Source: a bacterium
Lineage (GTDB): Bacteria > UBA10199 > 2-02-FULL-44-16 > JAAZCA01
Assembly: GCA_041648665.1 (NCBI GenBank)
Contig: JBAZOP010000119.1
Span: 1-7,273 of the forward strand
Reading direction: 5' to 3'
Length of the DNA: 7,273 nucleotides
Shown one piece after another: positions 1 to 5,719 of this stretch (its first letter is position 1; every line of letters starts with the position of its first letter). The position numbers were made by a program, and so were the translations under genes. The notes beneath the pieces are model-generated. The model ran no database searches and was not told the DNA's origin. It saw only the letters and a list, made by a program, of their open reading frames with translations.

Positions 1-326
1 TAGCCGATGGACAGGTCCGTCAAGGCCCCCGCTTTCATGAGCGCATAATCCTCTCTCGCCCGTTGCACATCCAGCACCAACTGCGCCTTGACGTACAGGC
101 CCCGGTCGTCCTCACGCAATTCCAGCGGCTTGCCGATCACATCCTTCCAATCGTGCTGGTGGCACACGCGCACCTTGCTTCCGCGCTCCTTCAGCGTCTT
201 GGCGAACGCGCCGCGCTCTACCACGTCGCCGCCCGCATCCACGTTGCCAAAGACGCTAGCATAGCCCTCAAACACGCCCAGGTCGGTCAGCTCCTTTATC
301 TCGAAAGGAACCGTCTTATGTTCCAT
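1..326 (-). CDS. HK97-type prohead protease (serine protease family S78), N-terminal part, cut by the window edge
   Basis: This enzyme cleaves scaffold or delta-domain segments of the major capsid protein inside the procapsid so that the head can mature and expand. Translating from the ATG at 326 gives 108 complete residues before the sequence runs out at position 1. Residues 19-27 read FEGYASVFG, followed by D30 and GDVVERGAF (33-41). Residues 56-60 read HQHDW, followed by IGKP and then GALTDLSIG at 100-108. These are hallmarks of the family: the His of the HxH/HxHD block (H56 or H58) and the Ser of LSIG (S106) are the expected catalytic residues. The start is set by a good GGAGG at 334-338, eight bases upstream. 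The gene begins 3 bases after the stop of the MuF-like gene, so it is probably in the same transcript. The acidic catalytic residue and the C-terminus lie outside the window. Identification is strong on motifs and gene order. Confidence 0.93.
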   Translation of the reverse strand, partial: MEHKTVPFEIKELTDLGVFEGYASVFGNVDAGGDVVERGAFAKTLKERGSKVRVCHQHDWKDVIGKPLELREDDRGLYVKAQLVLDVQRAREDYALMKAGALTDLSIG

Positions 327-329
327 GCT

Positions 330-1040
330 CTAGCCTCCAATCCACAAATCGCGGCATTCGTCCCGCGTTAGCCGTCTATCCAGTAGTGGCGAGCCGTGAT
401 GCGGGCACCTGGGGTGCGCTGGCAATTTGCACCGCCGGTACAGCGCGTCCATGCTGGGATACGGGTTGCCCGCCACATACTCGGCGCAAATGGGGCACTT
501 GGTCGGATACGGCACAACCTCCGCCGCCGCCCGTATCTGCGCGTTGTTCTGCCAGAACGCTTCCTTTGCCGCGTTTATCGCCCAGCTCGTCTCGGTCTCA
601 CCGATCATCGGCCCCCGGCTTGCCATGCGCTCCGCTTCCCAGCCATTGAGCCGGTATGCATACACCCAGCGGTTCGCCGTGGGCGTCTCCGCGCCGATCT
701 GCAATATGGCCCGCGCCAGGTCGTAGTTGAAGGTGTTCTCGATGCCCGCCGCCACCTCGTTTATGTGCGTGGCTATCCCCCGCAACGCCGCGCCCTCTCG
801 CAGATAGACGCGCCCAGGGTCGGGGCAGCCGATGTGGATCACCTCTTGCCGGATCGCCTCGCCGTAGTGCTCCATCGTCTCGCGTATCATCGTCTCGCGC
901 CTGACTCGCACGTGGTCCTCGGTGTGCCGCGCTGCCAGGTGGACTAGCCTCTGCACGTCCGTCATTTGGTCCACCAGCGCCTGCCAGTCCAGCGATTTGA
1001 CCTCGTGCGCGTGGCCCGACGCGCTTATTGGCTCGCTCAT
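330..1040 (-). CDS. MuF-like minor head protein (phage head morphogenesis)
   Basis: A 236-residue protein between portal and prohead protease, the usual slot of the SPP1 gp7/MuF-type minor head protein. MuF proteins ride on the portal into the procapsid and assist head assembly or DNA ejection. Visible signs are MIGETETSWAINAAKEAF around residues 145-162, matching the typical MIA-x-TE-x-x-x-A-x-N segment, and then a cysteine block with C182-x-x-C185, G191 and HPRC at 209-212, which resembles the CxxC...G...HPxCRC ending of MuF domains and may bind zinc. The N-terminal half (about 20-115) is predicted mostly helical and has no motif I recognise. At 236 residues it is short for the family, so it may be a trimmed MuF core. 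Its ATG overlaps the portal stop by four bases (ATGA, 1037-1040), implying translational coupling. The assignment rests on motif resemblance and position. Confidence 0.75.
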   Translation of the reverse strand: MSEPISASGHAHEVKSLDWQALVDQMTDVQRLVHLAARHTEDHVRVRRETMIRETMEHYGEAIRQEVIHIGCPDPGRVYLREGAALRGIATHINEVAAGIENTFNYDLARAILQIGAETPTANRWVYAYRLNGWEAERMASRGPMIGETETSWAINAAKEAFWQNNAQIRAAAEVVPYPTKCPICAEYVAGNPYPSMDALYRRCKLPAHPRCPHHGSPLLDRRLTRDECRDLWIGG

Positions 1041-2572
1041 TTGCGCTCTGTTGGTTCCGGCGCGTCAAGCGCCTTGCCTTCGCTGGCCGCCTGCCAGGCG
1101 TCATCTGAGATGGACAGGATCGCGTTATACGATTGCCAGCGGAACGCCTCGTCTAGCTCGCGCAAGGACTTGGTGTAACGCTGCGCCGCCGTCTGCATCC
1201 AGAGCGGCGTCCGCTCCCACTCCCGCGCCTCGTCCAGGTACTCGTCAATCGGTTCGACAATACCCGCCGCGAATTGTTTGGCCGCCTTCGCTGGCTCGGC
1301 TTCCTCGTTGCCCGCGCCCTCGTCTGCTGGCAATGTCTGGGGCGGCGGGACCGCCACGGGTGCTGGCTTCTCGTACTTTTCCGCCGCCAGTTGCGGCTTG
1401 GCGCTGGATGGCCACAGCAGCACGTCGCCCGCCGGCACATCCTCACGCCCCGCCACGGCCCGGAACTCGTTTACTGTCGCCACGCCCGCCTGCAATTCCT
1501 TGAGCGCGAACTCGCGCTTGGCCTGCTCCTCGCGCTGCAACGCCCATACGCCGGTCAGGTCCCAGCGACAGGCTAACCCGCTGCCAAAATCTGGGGCCAG
1601 CTCCTCGTCCATCTGGTCAGATAGTTTTTTCCACAGCGGCAATATCTTGCTGTGCCAGAACTGGACCTCCGCCTGCTCATAGTTGCTGTACGTGGCCTTT
1701 TCCAGCCCGGCCAGCGCCCCGATTAGAATCGGTGGCACGCCCATCGCCATGCAGATGCGCGTCTCGGAGAGCTGATGCAGGTTGGTCGAATCTATGTTCT
1801 CCAGCCGCGAGCCGATCTCCTGGTATGTCGCGCCTTTGCCCAATACGGCCACTCGGCCCCGTCGCTCCCCGCCTTGCCGCTTCTCCCACCGCTCCGCCAG
1901 CGCATCGGCTTCCGGGTCTATCAGATATTGCTCCGTGGTCAACACGCCCTGCGGGACCGTGTTGTTTTGGAATAGCAATTTGACGTAGGCCTGCAGGTCT
2001 ATGTCCACATTGACCTGCCGCGCTGCCACCTGGAGCGGCGATTGCGCGTCGAATGGCGATAGCGGGTTGGTGAACGCAAAGCGCAGCATGTCGGCCTCTG
2101 GCACAATCGCCCGCTCCACACCGACCTCGTAGTGATCTATCCCCCGCGCCCCCGGTACCACCTTGACGGTATCCGGGCGCAGCGGCCACAGCGCCACGAC
2201 GTTACCCCTCGCCGCCCGTTCCTTCTCCCAATAGGACACGCCCGCCAGGTGCATCATCAGGAGCGTCAGCTCCCAAAAGTCGTACTCGGACATCTTCAGG
2301 CCGGGGCAGGGATGCATGAGCAAAGCCCGCAGCGGGTGCTTGTCCAGCGCGTCACCGGCGGGGTTGTAGACGCGCATGGTGGCCTCGCTCGCGCAGTTGG
2401 CAATGAGCTGCAGGCAGGCGAAAACTAGCTCGCTCTTCTGGTAGCCCTCCTCGACCAGGTTCGCAAAGTCGTGCGGAAACCACCTCGCCGTCCGCTCCCA
2501 CGGGGCGGTCATAGCGATGTACTCACTTGTCCGCTTAAAGGCTATCCGCAGCCTATCAAACAAAGATGCCAT
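1037..2572 (-). CDS. HK97-family phage portal protein
   Basis: The portal forms a dodecameric ring at one capsid vertex; DNA enters through it and the terminase docks on it. The protein has 511 residues from the ATG at 2572. Typical portal features, in order, are VFACLQLIANCAS near 50-62, the HPLRALL block near 79-85, WELTLLMMHLAGVSYWEK near 100-117, ALWPLRPDTVKV near 127-138, and the well-conserved stretch SETRICMAMGVPP near 269-281 followed by ATYSNYEQA and FW-x-x-x-LPL near 293-314. After the core comes TVNEFRAVAGREDVPAGD (about 366-383). Then a Pro/Ala/Glu-rich linker (roughly 400-430) leads into a helical C-terminal tail of about 80 residues. A GTG six bases further upstream (2578) is in frame but would sit directly against the AGGCGG element, so the ATG is preferred. 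The gene starts 12 bases after the stop of the 78-residue gene and ends in an ATGA overlap with the MuF-like gene. Confidence 0.95.
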   Translation of the reverse strand: MASLFDRLRIAFKRTSEYIAMTAPWERTARWFPHDFANLVEEGYQKSELVFACLQLIANCASEATMRVYNPAGDALDKHPLRALLMHPCPGLKMSEYDFWELTLLMMHLAGVSYWEKERAARGNVVALWPLRPDTVKVVPGARGIDHYEVGVERAIVPEADMLRFAFTNPLSPFDAQSPLQVAARQVNVDIDLQAYVKLLFQNNTVPQGVLTTEQYLIDPEADALAERWEKRQGGERRGRVAVLGKGATYQEIGSRLENIDSTNLHQLSETRICMAMGVPPILIGALAGLEKATYSNYEQAEVQFWHSKILPLWKKLSDQMDEELAPDFGSGLACRWDLTGVWALQREEQAKREFALKELQAGVATVNEFRAVAGREDVPAGDVLLWPSSAKPQLAAEKYEKPAPVAVPPPQTLPADEGAGNEEAEPAKAAKQFAAGIVEPIDEYLDEAREWERTPLWMQTAAQRYTKSLRELDEAFRWQSYNAILSISDDAWQAASEGKALDAPEPTERK

Positions 2573-2584
2573 GCCCACCGCCTG

Positions 2585-2821
2585 TCATGCCGTATCGCAG
2601 CGCGTCCACTTATCAAACACGCTGTTGCCGGACGCGTCTTTGGTAAACTCTGCGAGCACAAACTCAAGCCCCTCTGGAATGTCAGGATGCTTCACTCGCA
2701 AATACATGGTATGAGCATCGCCCATGCCTATACCCAACACAACGGTATCGGAGGGCAGCGGCAACTCCTGCCAGAACGGAACCCTATCCAATATAGAAAC
2801 GCGCAGCTTAGCGATACCCAT
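2585..2821 (-). CDS. Small hypothetical protein between large terminase and portal (78 residues)
   Basis: I do not recognise this protein. It begins MGIAKLRVSILDRVPFWQEL, has a hydrophobic turn VVLGIGMG near 27-34, and then HPDIPEGLEFVLAEF near 45-59, suggesting a small beta-rich fold; it has one cysteine (C75) and no signal peptide or membrane segment. An in-frame ATG eleven codons upstream (2854) lies inside the large terminase coding region. The ATG at 2821 is preferred because it has an excellent GGAGGTGAT directly upstream (2822-2830) and starts 10 bases after the terminase stop. Small unknown genes at this position are common in siphophages. Its strong ribosome binding site argues for high expression relative to neighbours, but a structural role is only a guess from position. 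Confidence 0.75.
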   Translation of the reverse strand: MGIAKLRVSILDRVPFWQELPLPSDTVVLGIGMGDAHTMYLRVKHPDIPEGLEFVLAEFTKDASGNSVFDKWTRCDTA

Positions 2822-2830
2822 ATCACCTCC
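2822..2830 (-). promoter_or_regulatory. Strong ribosome binding site deciding the start of the 78-residue gene
   Basis: Read on the minus strand this is GGAGGTGAT immediately followed by ATG at 2821. It is a near-complete complement to the 16S rRNA 3' end and lies in the short gap after the large terminase stop (2832-2834). It favours the 2821 start over the upstream in-frame ATG at 2854. Confidence 0.75.
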
Positions 2831-2831
2831 G

Positions 2832-4304
2832 CTAGATGTAAATGCCATGCCCACCGCCTATGTATGCCGCCAGGACCACCGCGTCGGCTCTGTCCGGCGA
2901 GCGGCCCAAGCGTTTTTTGATGTCCTCTTTGCTCTCTATCTGTATGCCCCTCGCCATCATCTTCCACCGCGCCGCGCACAGGTCAGCGCGCAGCTTCCTG
3001 TCCGGCGGCAACGCTATGTCCTCGCCACTGGCCGGGTCCAGCATCTCGCGGAACCGCCAGTAACATTCGGCGCGCTTGTTCAGGAACCCTAGCTGGCCGG
3101 ACTTGTCCATCGCGTCGCTGCCCTCGGCAAAGTTGACGGGCCGCGTAGGAACGCCCTGCATGGTCAGGATGTCGTATGCCGACGCCCCCACGCCGATCAC
3201 GTCAATTGACGGTATCACGCTGCCCTCTCGCTGTGCTATCACGATCCGCGCTACGCTCTGGCCATCCGGCGTGTCCTTGCCAGGGTATGCGCGCAATTCG
3301 GCGAACCAGTTGGCATAGCGTTTGGCTACCATCGTTTCGTCATCGCCCCCACGCGCCACGTCAACGCCCATTGCCGTCAGGGGCGCGTCCGGCCTTTCGC
3401 GTCGCATCCAGCGCTCTTGCGCCTCTATCACCCACCTGGTCGGTATCACCTGCCACGGATCGTCCTCAAAATCGGCTGTGAACGAGCCACCCAATAACTT
3501 GCTGCGAAACGGCTCCGGCAATTGCTGCAACCGCGATTCATAGTCGGTTGCCATCAAGTGCGGGTTGTCGCTTACCCGCGCCGGTATGAACGTGCGCGAC
3601 TTGGGCCGGATCGTCTCGCCCTTCCACTCGAAGGGCTGGCCGTCCTCGCGCTCTTCCTCTTTGCCGTCCAGCATCGCATACCAGCGCAACTCCCCAGGCC
3701 GGGCCGGATTCGGATGTTGCGGATCGAGCCACGCGGCCCAATACTGGATCACCCACTCGCCGTCAGCGTCCATCGGCGGGTTGCCAGCGGCTACCACGCG
3801 GCAGCGTTGTCTCGTGTCCGTTGTGCGGTTCCAGCCGATCACGTAGGTGTACTGGAACTTGGTAAAGTGCGACAGCTCATCGAACGCCACCAGATCATGT
3901 GGACGGCCCTGATACCGCTCCACGTCCGGCTCGTATTGCATCGCGCCGAACTCTAGCTCGCCGCCCCCCGGCAGGTCTCGCCAGATGCTCGCCTGCCCGT
4001 TGTAGCTGGCCCTTGTGCCACGCAATAGCTCGCGGCTACGCGCCAGGATGCCCTTGAGCTGCGAATACTCTCGCCGGAATATGATGCTGCGCCTGTGCGC
4101 TAGGAGCGCTAGCCCCAGGAGCAGGTCCGTCTTGCCGCCACCCGCCGCGCCGCCGTAAAATAGCTCGTCCGCTCGTGACCAAAAGGCGCTAGTCTGTGGC
4201 CCCTCCAGCGGGAGCCACGGCGGGCGGCCCCTCGCCATCACCTCCATGCACACGCGTTCCGAGGGCGACAAACGCTCCCATAACGGCAGCAAATCGCTGC
4301 TCAT
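2832..4304 (-). CDS. terL: Phage terminase large subunit (ATPase and nuclease)
   Basis: The motor that packages DNA into the prohead and cuts concatemers. Numbering from the upstream in-frame ATG at 4334 (500 residues), the ATPase shows Walker A GGAAGGGKT at 61-69, Walker B LVAFDEL at 148-154 with D152-E153, and the coupling motif VVAAGNPP at 180-187. The RNase H-like nuclease shows VDVARGGDD at 324-332 with D325, a second acidic site around D378 (SIDVIGVGASAYD), and SPDRADAVVLAA at 479-490 with D481 and D484. All expected catalytic positions are present. I prefer the ATG at 4304 (490 residues), which has GGACGAG upstream and forms ATGA with a stop in the overlapping upstream frame; the 4334 ATG has only a distant AGGTGG. 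Either way the start lies well inside the small terminase gene, which ends at 4189. The exact start is uncertain; the function is not. Confidence 0.97.
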   Translation of the reverse strand: MSSDLLPLWERLSPSERVCMEVMARGRPPWLPLEGPQTSAFWSRADELFYGGAAGGGKTDLLLGLALLAHRRSIIFRREYSQLKGILARSRELLRGTRASYNGQASIWRDLPGGGELEFGAMQYEPDVERYQGRPHDLVAFDELSHFTKFQYTYVIGWNRTTDTRQRCRVVAAGNPPMDADGEWVIQYWAAWLDPQHPNPARPGELRWYAMLDGKEEEREDGQPFEWKGETIRPKSRTFIPARVSDNPHLMATDYESRLQQLPEPFRSKLLGGSFTADFEDDPWQVIPTRWVIEAQERWMRRERPDAPLTAMGVDVARGGDDETMVAKRYANWFAELRAYPGKDTPDGQSVARIVIAQREGSVIPSIDVIGVGASAYDILTMQGVPTRPVNFAEGSDAMDKSGQLGFLNKRAECYWRFREMLDPASGEDIALPPDRKLRADLCAARWKMMARGIQIESKEDIKKRLGRSPDRADAVVLAAYIGGGHGIYI

Positions 4305-4650
4305 CGGTAACTCGTCCAGCCAAGCTCTCGCCATCGCTCATCACGTCCACCTGCTGCTTCGCCGCCCCGTCTATATGCACATAGAGCCATTTCACCGTCT
4401 CTAGCCAGTCTCGCGGCTCGACCACCCAAACGATCCCATTGGGCATGGTAACGCTGCCCGTCGTGACCAGCTCCCACAGCGCGACGGCCATGAACCGCTT
4501 GCCGGATATGCGCTTGCCGTCGGGCATGACAACAGAACGGCTGCCCGCTCTCTCCAGGATCGCCGTCATCGCCCTGGATTTCGGCGGGCCGCCACGCGGA
4601 TTTCCGCTTTGCCCTTTTGTCCATCCGCCCTTGCCCGTCGGATTCGCCAT
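4189..4650 (-). CDS. Candidate terminase small subunit, DUF5681-type protein
   Basis: From the ATG at 4650 the protein is 153 residues. It opens with MANPTGKGGWTKGQSGNPRG, the Gly/Lys/Pro-rich DUF5681-like motif found at the N-terminus of many small phage proteins next to terminases. It continues with GKRISGKRFMAVALWELVTTG (about 45-65) and RDWLETVKWLYVHIDG (about 80-95), helical segments that also recur in these proteins. The C-terminal 40 residues are Gly/Ala/Pro-rich and overlap the start of terL. Small terminases recognise viral DNA and regulate the large subunit; I assign that role from position directly before terL, not from a proven domain. A GTG at 4674 is also in frame but has no ribosome binding site; the 4650 ATG has only a weak one, so translation may depend on coupling to the upstream gene, whose frame runs through this region. 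Confidence 0.72.
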   Translation of the reverse strand: MANPTGKGGWTKGQSGNPRGGPPKSRAMTAILERAGSRSVVMPDGKRISGKRFMAVALWELVTTGSVTMPNGIVWVVEPRDWLETVKWLYVHIDGAAKQQVDVMSDGESLAGRVTDEQRFAAVMGAFVALGTRVHGGDGEGPPAVAPAGGATD

Positions 4651-4861
4651 TCTGAACTTGCCCCAACTTGTCACGCAGGTTGACCGGCTCCACCGTCACT
4701 CGCAGCACCCGCTCTCGCCATGCCAGCAGCCCAATCGCGTCGGCCATAGCCGATTCGGGGATGTCGAGCTGTATCCGCATACCCTGCTTATCGCCGTATA
4801 CCTTGATCGCGCTCTGAATGGGAGGGAACGCGGCCTCAAATGTCAGCGGCTTCTCCGTCAA
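4301..4861 (-). CDS. Small unknown protein with a TTG start; its frame runs on through the small terminase gene
   Basis: The first 60-70 residues look genuine: MTEKPLTFEAAFPPIQSAIK, then MRIQLDIPESAMADAIGLLAW and RERVLRVTVEPV. They form an alternating hydrophobic pattern suited to a small alpha/beta fold; I recognise no family. The TTG start has an excellent GGGAGGT five bases upstream (4867-4873) and lies 15 bases after the preceding stop. No ATG occurs before codon 28. After about residue 66 the frame overlaps the small terminase candidate for some 350 bases, and the sequence turns Arg/Gly-rich (for example RRGGEAAGGRDERW), typical of an out-of-frame shadow. The frame stops at 4301-4303 as the TGA of an ATGA with the preferred terL start. 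Either the gene really is 186 codons long, or a stop was lost or a frameshift lies near 4640. The 5' part is well supported, the 3' part poorly. Confidence 0.6.
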   Translation of the reverse strand: MTEKPLTFEAAFPPIQSAIKVYGDKQGMRIQLDIPESAMADAIGLLAWRERVLRVTVEPVNLRDKLGQVQNGESDGQGRMDKRAKRKSAWRPAEIQGDDGDPGESGQPFCCHARRQAHIRQAVHGRRAVGAGHDGQRYHAQWDRLGGRAARLARDGEMALCAYRRGGEAAGGRDERWRELGWTSYR

Positions 4862-4866
4862 TCTCG

Positions 4867-4873
4867 ACCTCCC
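4867..4873 (-). promoter_or_regulatory. Ribosome binding site supporting a TTG start
   Basis: On the minus strand GGGAGGT is followed by five bases (CGAGA) and then TTG at 4861-4859. The quality and spacing of this site are the main reason to accept a TTG start for the gene, since the first in-frame ATG is 27 codons further on, inside a conserved-looking segment. Confidence 0.65.
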
Positions 4874-4876
4874 ACG

Positions 4877-5206
4877 CTAGCCGTTCGGCCTCGGCCTGAT
4901 CCCATTGCTCTTGCGATAGGCCTCGTTTGCCGCTTCGTCAGCGTAGGGCGCATAAGCCATAAGCGCGTCATCATCCGGCGGCTCTAGCATCTCGCCGATC
5001 CATTCCTCAAATGCGTCAAGGCTAATCGCGTCGTTGTCTAGGCTGCGCTCTTCGCGTTGTGCATCTAGCGCCAAGTACTTGAGGTATTCCGGCCAGTCGG
5101 CATAGTCCACCCCCGCCACGCCAACGTCATCCTCGCAGGTCTGGCAAAGCCAAAACGGGCGATCAATGACGATCCCGCAGCCGATACAAAGCCGGTCCCC
5201 AGCCAT
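4877..5206 (-). CDS. Small four-cysteine (zinc ribbon-like) protein, possible phage regulator
   Basis: A 109-residue acidic protein. Near the N-terminus C7-x-x-C10 and C21-x-x-C24 are spaced ten residues apart, the layout of a small zinc ribbon or knuckle. A helical stretch follows, DYADWPEYLKYLALDAQREE (34-53), then DNDAISLDAFEEWIGEML (57-74) and a charged tail ending in PRPNG. I do not recognise a named family. It starts 50 bases after the sigma-region-4-like gene, with a strong AGGAGGG (5211-5217) four bases before the ATG. Position directly after an HTH protein and before the terminase module suggests a regulatory or nucleic-acid-binding role, but this is inference. The 50-base gap upstream holds a small inverted repeat (5246-5261) and a run of TAG triplets merging into the ribosome binding site. 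Confidence 0.78.
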   Translation of the reverse strand: MAGDRLCIGCGIVIDRPFWLCQTCEDDVGVAGVDYADWPEYLKYLALDAQREERSLDNDAISLDAFEEWIGEMLEPPDDDALMAYAPYADEAANEAYRKSNGIRPRPNG

Positions 5207-5256
5207 AGCACCCTCCTACTACTACTAGTCATTTCAGAGGTGTTTTGTGAAGGTTT
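5207..5256 (-). other. Short intergenic gap with tandem TAG triplets and strong ribosome binding site
   Basis: This is the longest clear gap between confident genes within the regulator block. On the minus strand four tandem TAG triplets (5216-5227) run into AGGAGGG (5211-5217). No -35/-10 pair convincing enough to call a promoter is visible. Its upstream end overlaps the small palindrome at 5246-5261. Confidence 0.5.
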
Positions 5257-5261
5257 TCACA
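5246..5261. repeat. Perfect inverted repeat with 6-base arms, possible operator or weak hairpin
   Basis: TGTGAA at 5246-5251 and TTCACA at 5256-5261 are perfect complements around the 4-base loop GGTT. It straddles the stop codon of the sigma-region-4-like gene and precedes the four-cysteine protein gene. It could be a protein-binding palindrome or a small RNA hairpin; there is no T-run to make it a convincing terminator. A related palindrome sharing GGTTTTCAC lies at 5878-5899. Confidence 0.35.
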
Positions 5262-5457
5262 TGAGGAATTGCCTAATTCGGAGGATTGCATTCTTGAGGC
5301 GATAGCATAGGCTGCGGCGGGTGATTCCGAGGGTCGCCGCCGCCTCTTCTTGTGTATAGCCGTAGTAGCACACCAAAAGGAGCGCCCACCGTTGTTTCTC
5401 GGTAAGGCGCTCCATAGCGGCCTGCATGTCTAGCCGCTCATCCACGCTCAATGGCAC
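5257..5457 (-). CDS. Sigma-70 region 4-like HTH protein, candidate late-gene regulator
   Basis: A 66-residue protein consisting almost entirely of a sigma-70 region 4-type helix-turn-helix. Helical lead-in MQAAMERLTEKQRWALLLVCYYG (11-33) matches the region 4 opening (L-x-x-L-x-x-x-x-R-x-x-L-x-L-x-x-x-x-G). The HTH follows: YTQEEAAATLGITRRSLCYRL (34-54) and KNAILRIRQFL. Regions 1-3 are absent, so it cannot be a complete sigma factor; isolated region 4-like proteins just upstream of phage terminase genes (RinA/ArpU-like regulators) commonly activate late transcription, which is the likely role here. The start is a GTG at 5457 with GGAGC eight bases upstream, overlapping the end of the preceding gene by ten bases; an internal ATG (5427) would remove ten residues. 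The call of the fold is firm, the regulatory target inferred. Confidence 0.85.
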   Translation of the reverse strand: MPLSVDERLDMQAAMERLTEKQRWALLLVCYYGYTQEEAAATLGITRRSLCYRLKNAILRIRQFLM

Positions 5458-5609
5458 AGCGTCGCTCCGGTTGTCTGGCTGGCTCTATCGCGCCTCCGTT
5501 TCTGTGCCACCTTGCGCCAGTTCTCGCGCTCCGTCGGCGTCATCTGCCGCCACTCTCTCGCCCACGCCTCGATGCGGCGTATGTCCCTAGTCGTTACCGT
5601 CGGCGTCAT
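5448..5609 (-). CDS. Very small basic protein of unknown function (53 residues)
   Basis: I do not recognise this protein. From the ATG at 5609 it reads MTPTVTTRDIRRIEAWAREW, followed by RQMTPTERENWRKVAQKRRRDR and an uncharged tail ending LCH. It is rich in Arg and Trp and probably two helices, compatible with nucleic-acid or protein binding. The start is chosen for its AAGGGAG (5614-5620) four bases upstream. The same frame remains open for 38 more codons up to an ATG at 5723 that overlaps the preceding stop (ATGA, 5720-5723); the extended form would be 91 residues and add three cysteines (at 20, 31 and 33). Both starts have support, so two products are possible. It overlaps the sigma-region-4-like gene by ten bases. 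Confidence 0.6.
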   Translation of the reverse strand: MTPTVTTRDIRRIEAWAREWRQMTPTERENWRKVAQKRRRDRASQTTGATLCH

Positions 5610-5691
5610 CACTCTCCCTTCTCGGCAGGAACACCGTAAACCCGCGCCCTTGCTGTATGAGACGCACCATGCGTCGTGGTAGATTGGCCAC
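5587..5691 (-). CDS. Possible hidden small gene in an alternative frame (34 codons)
   Basis: Between the glycyl-radical-like gene and the ATG at 5609 a second frame is open. It encodes (with GTG at 5691 as Met) MANLPRRMVRLIQQGRGFTV, then FLPRRESDDADGND and a TAG at 5587-5589. An internal ATG at 5670 would give 27 residues. The amphipathic pattern followed by an acidic tail looks protein-like, and its stop overlaps the next start in the way its neighbours do. It competes with the 38-codon N-terminal extension of the downstream gene, and its own ribosome binding site (AGG only) is weak. I cannot decide between the two frames from the sequence alone. Confidence 0.3.
   Translation of the reverse strand: MANLPRRMVRLIQQGRGFTVFLPRRESDDADGND
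5614..5620 (-). promoter_or_regulatory. Ribosome binding site favouring the 5609 start
   Basis: AAGGGAG on the minus strand, four bases (AGTG) before the ATG at 5609. It lies inside the frame that would extend to 5723, so its presence argues that the shorter protein is made. Confidence 0.5.
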
Positions 5692-5719
5692 GCGCCTATC
5701 GGATAGTGACGGCTACCGT

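Noticed and set aside
63..371. Plus-strand 102-codon open frame at the left edge
   Set aside because: It is antisense to the prohead protease, whose family motifs are clear on the minus strand.
598..1104. Long minus-strand open frame over the MuF-like gene and the portal end
   Set aside because: It is a shadow of two well-supported genes in another frame; composition is Arg/Gly/Ala-rich and no motif is visible.
396..1503. Several plus-strand open frames of 100-190 codons opposite the MuF-like and portal genes
   Set aside because: They mirror confident minus-strand genes in GC-rich DNA, show Arg/Pro/His-rich low-quality translation, and lack ribosome binding sites in a block transcribed in one direction.
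1677..2189. Minus-strand 170-codon open frame inside the portal gene
   Set aside because: Out-of-frame shadow of the portal; Gly/Arg/Ala-rich with no recognisable domain.
2471..3956. Plus-strand open frames opposite the terminase large subunit and the 78-residue gene
   Set aside because: Terminase motifs on the minus strand are complete, and the plus-strand frames have no family features.
4439..4987. Plus-strand 182-codon open frame opposite the small terminase region
   Set aside because: Antisense to genes with good ribosome binding sites; no motif or start signal of its own.
5216..5227. Four tandem TAG triplets on the minus strand
   Set aside because: They could look like a deliberate stop cassette, but they are not in frame with the preceding gene's stop and merge into the ribosome binding site; a short triplet repeat is the simpler view.
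5246..5261. Possible rho-independent terminator after the sigma-like gene
   Set aside because: The 6-base stem overlaps the stop codon and has no following T-run on the coding strand.
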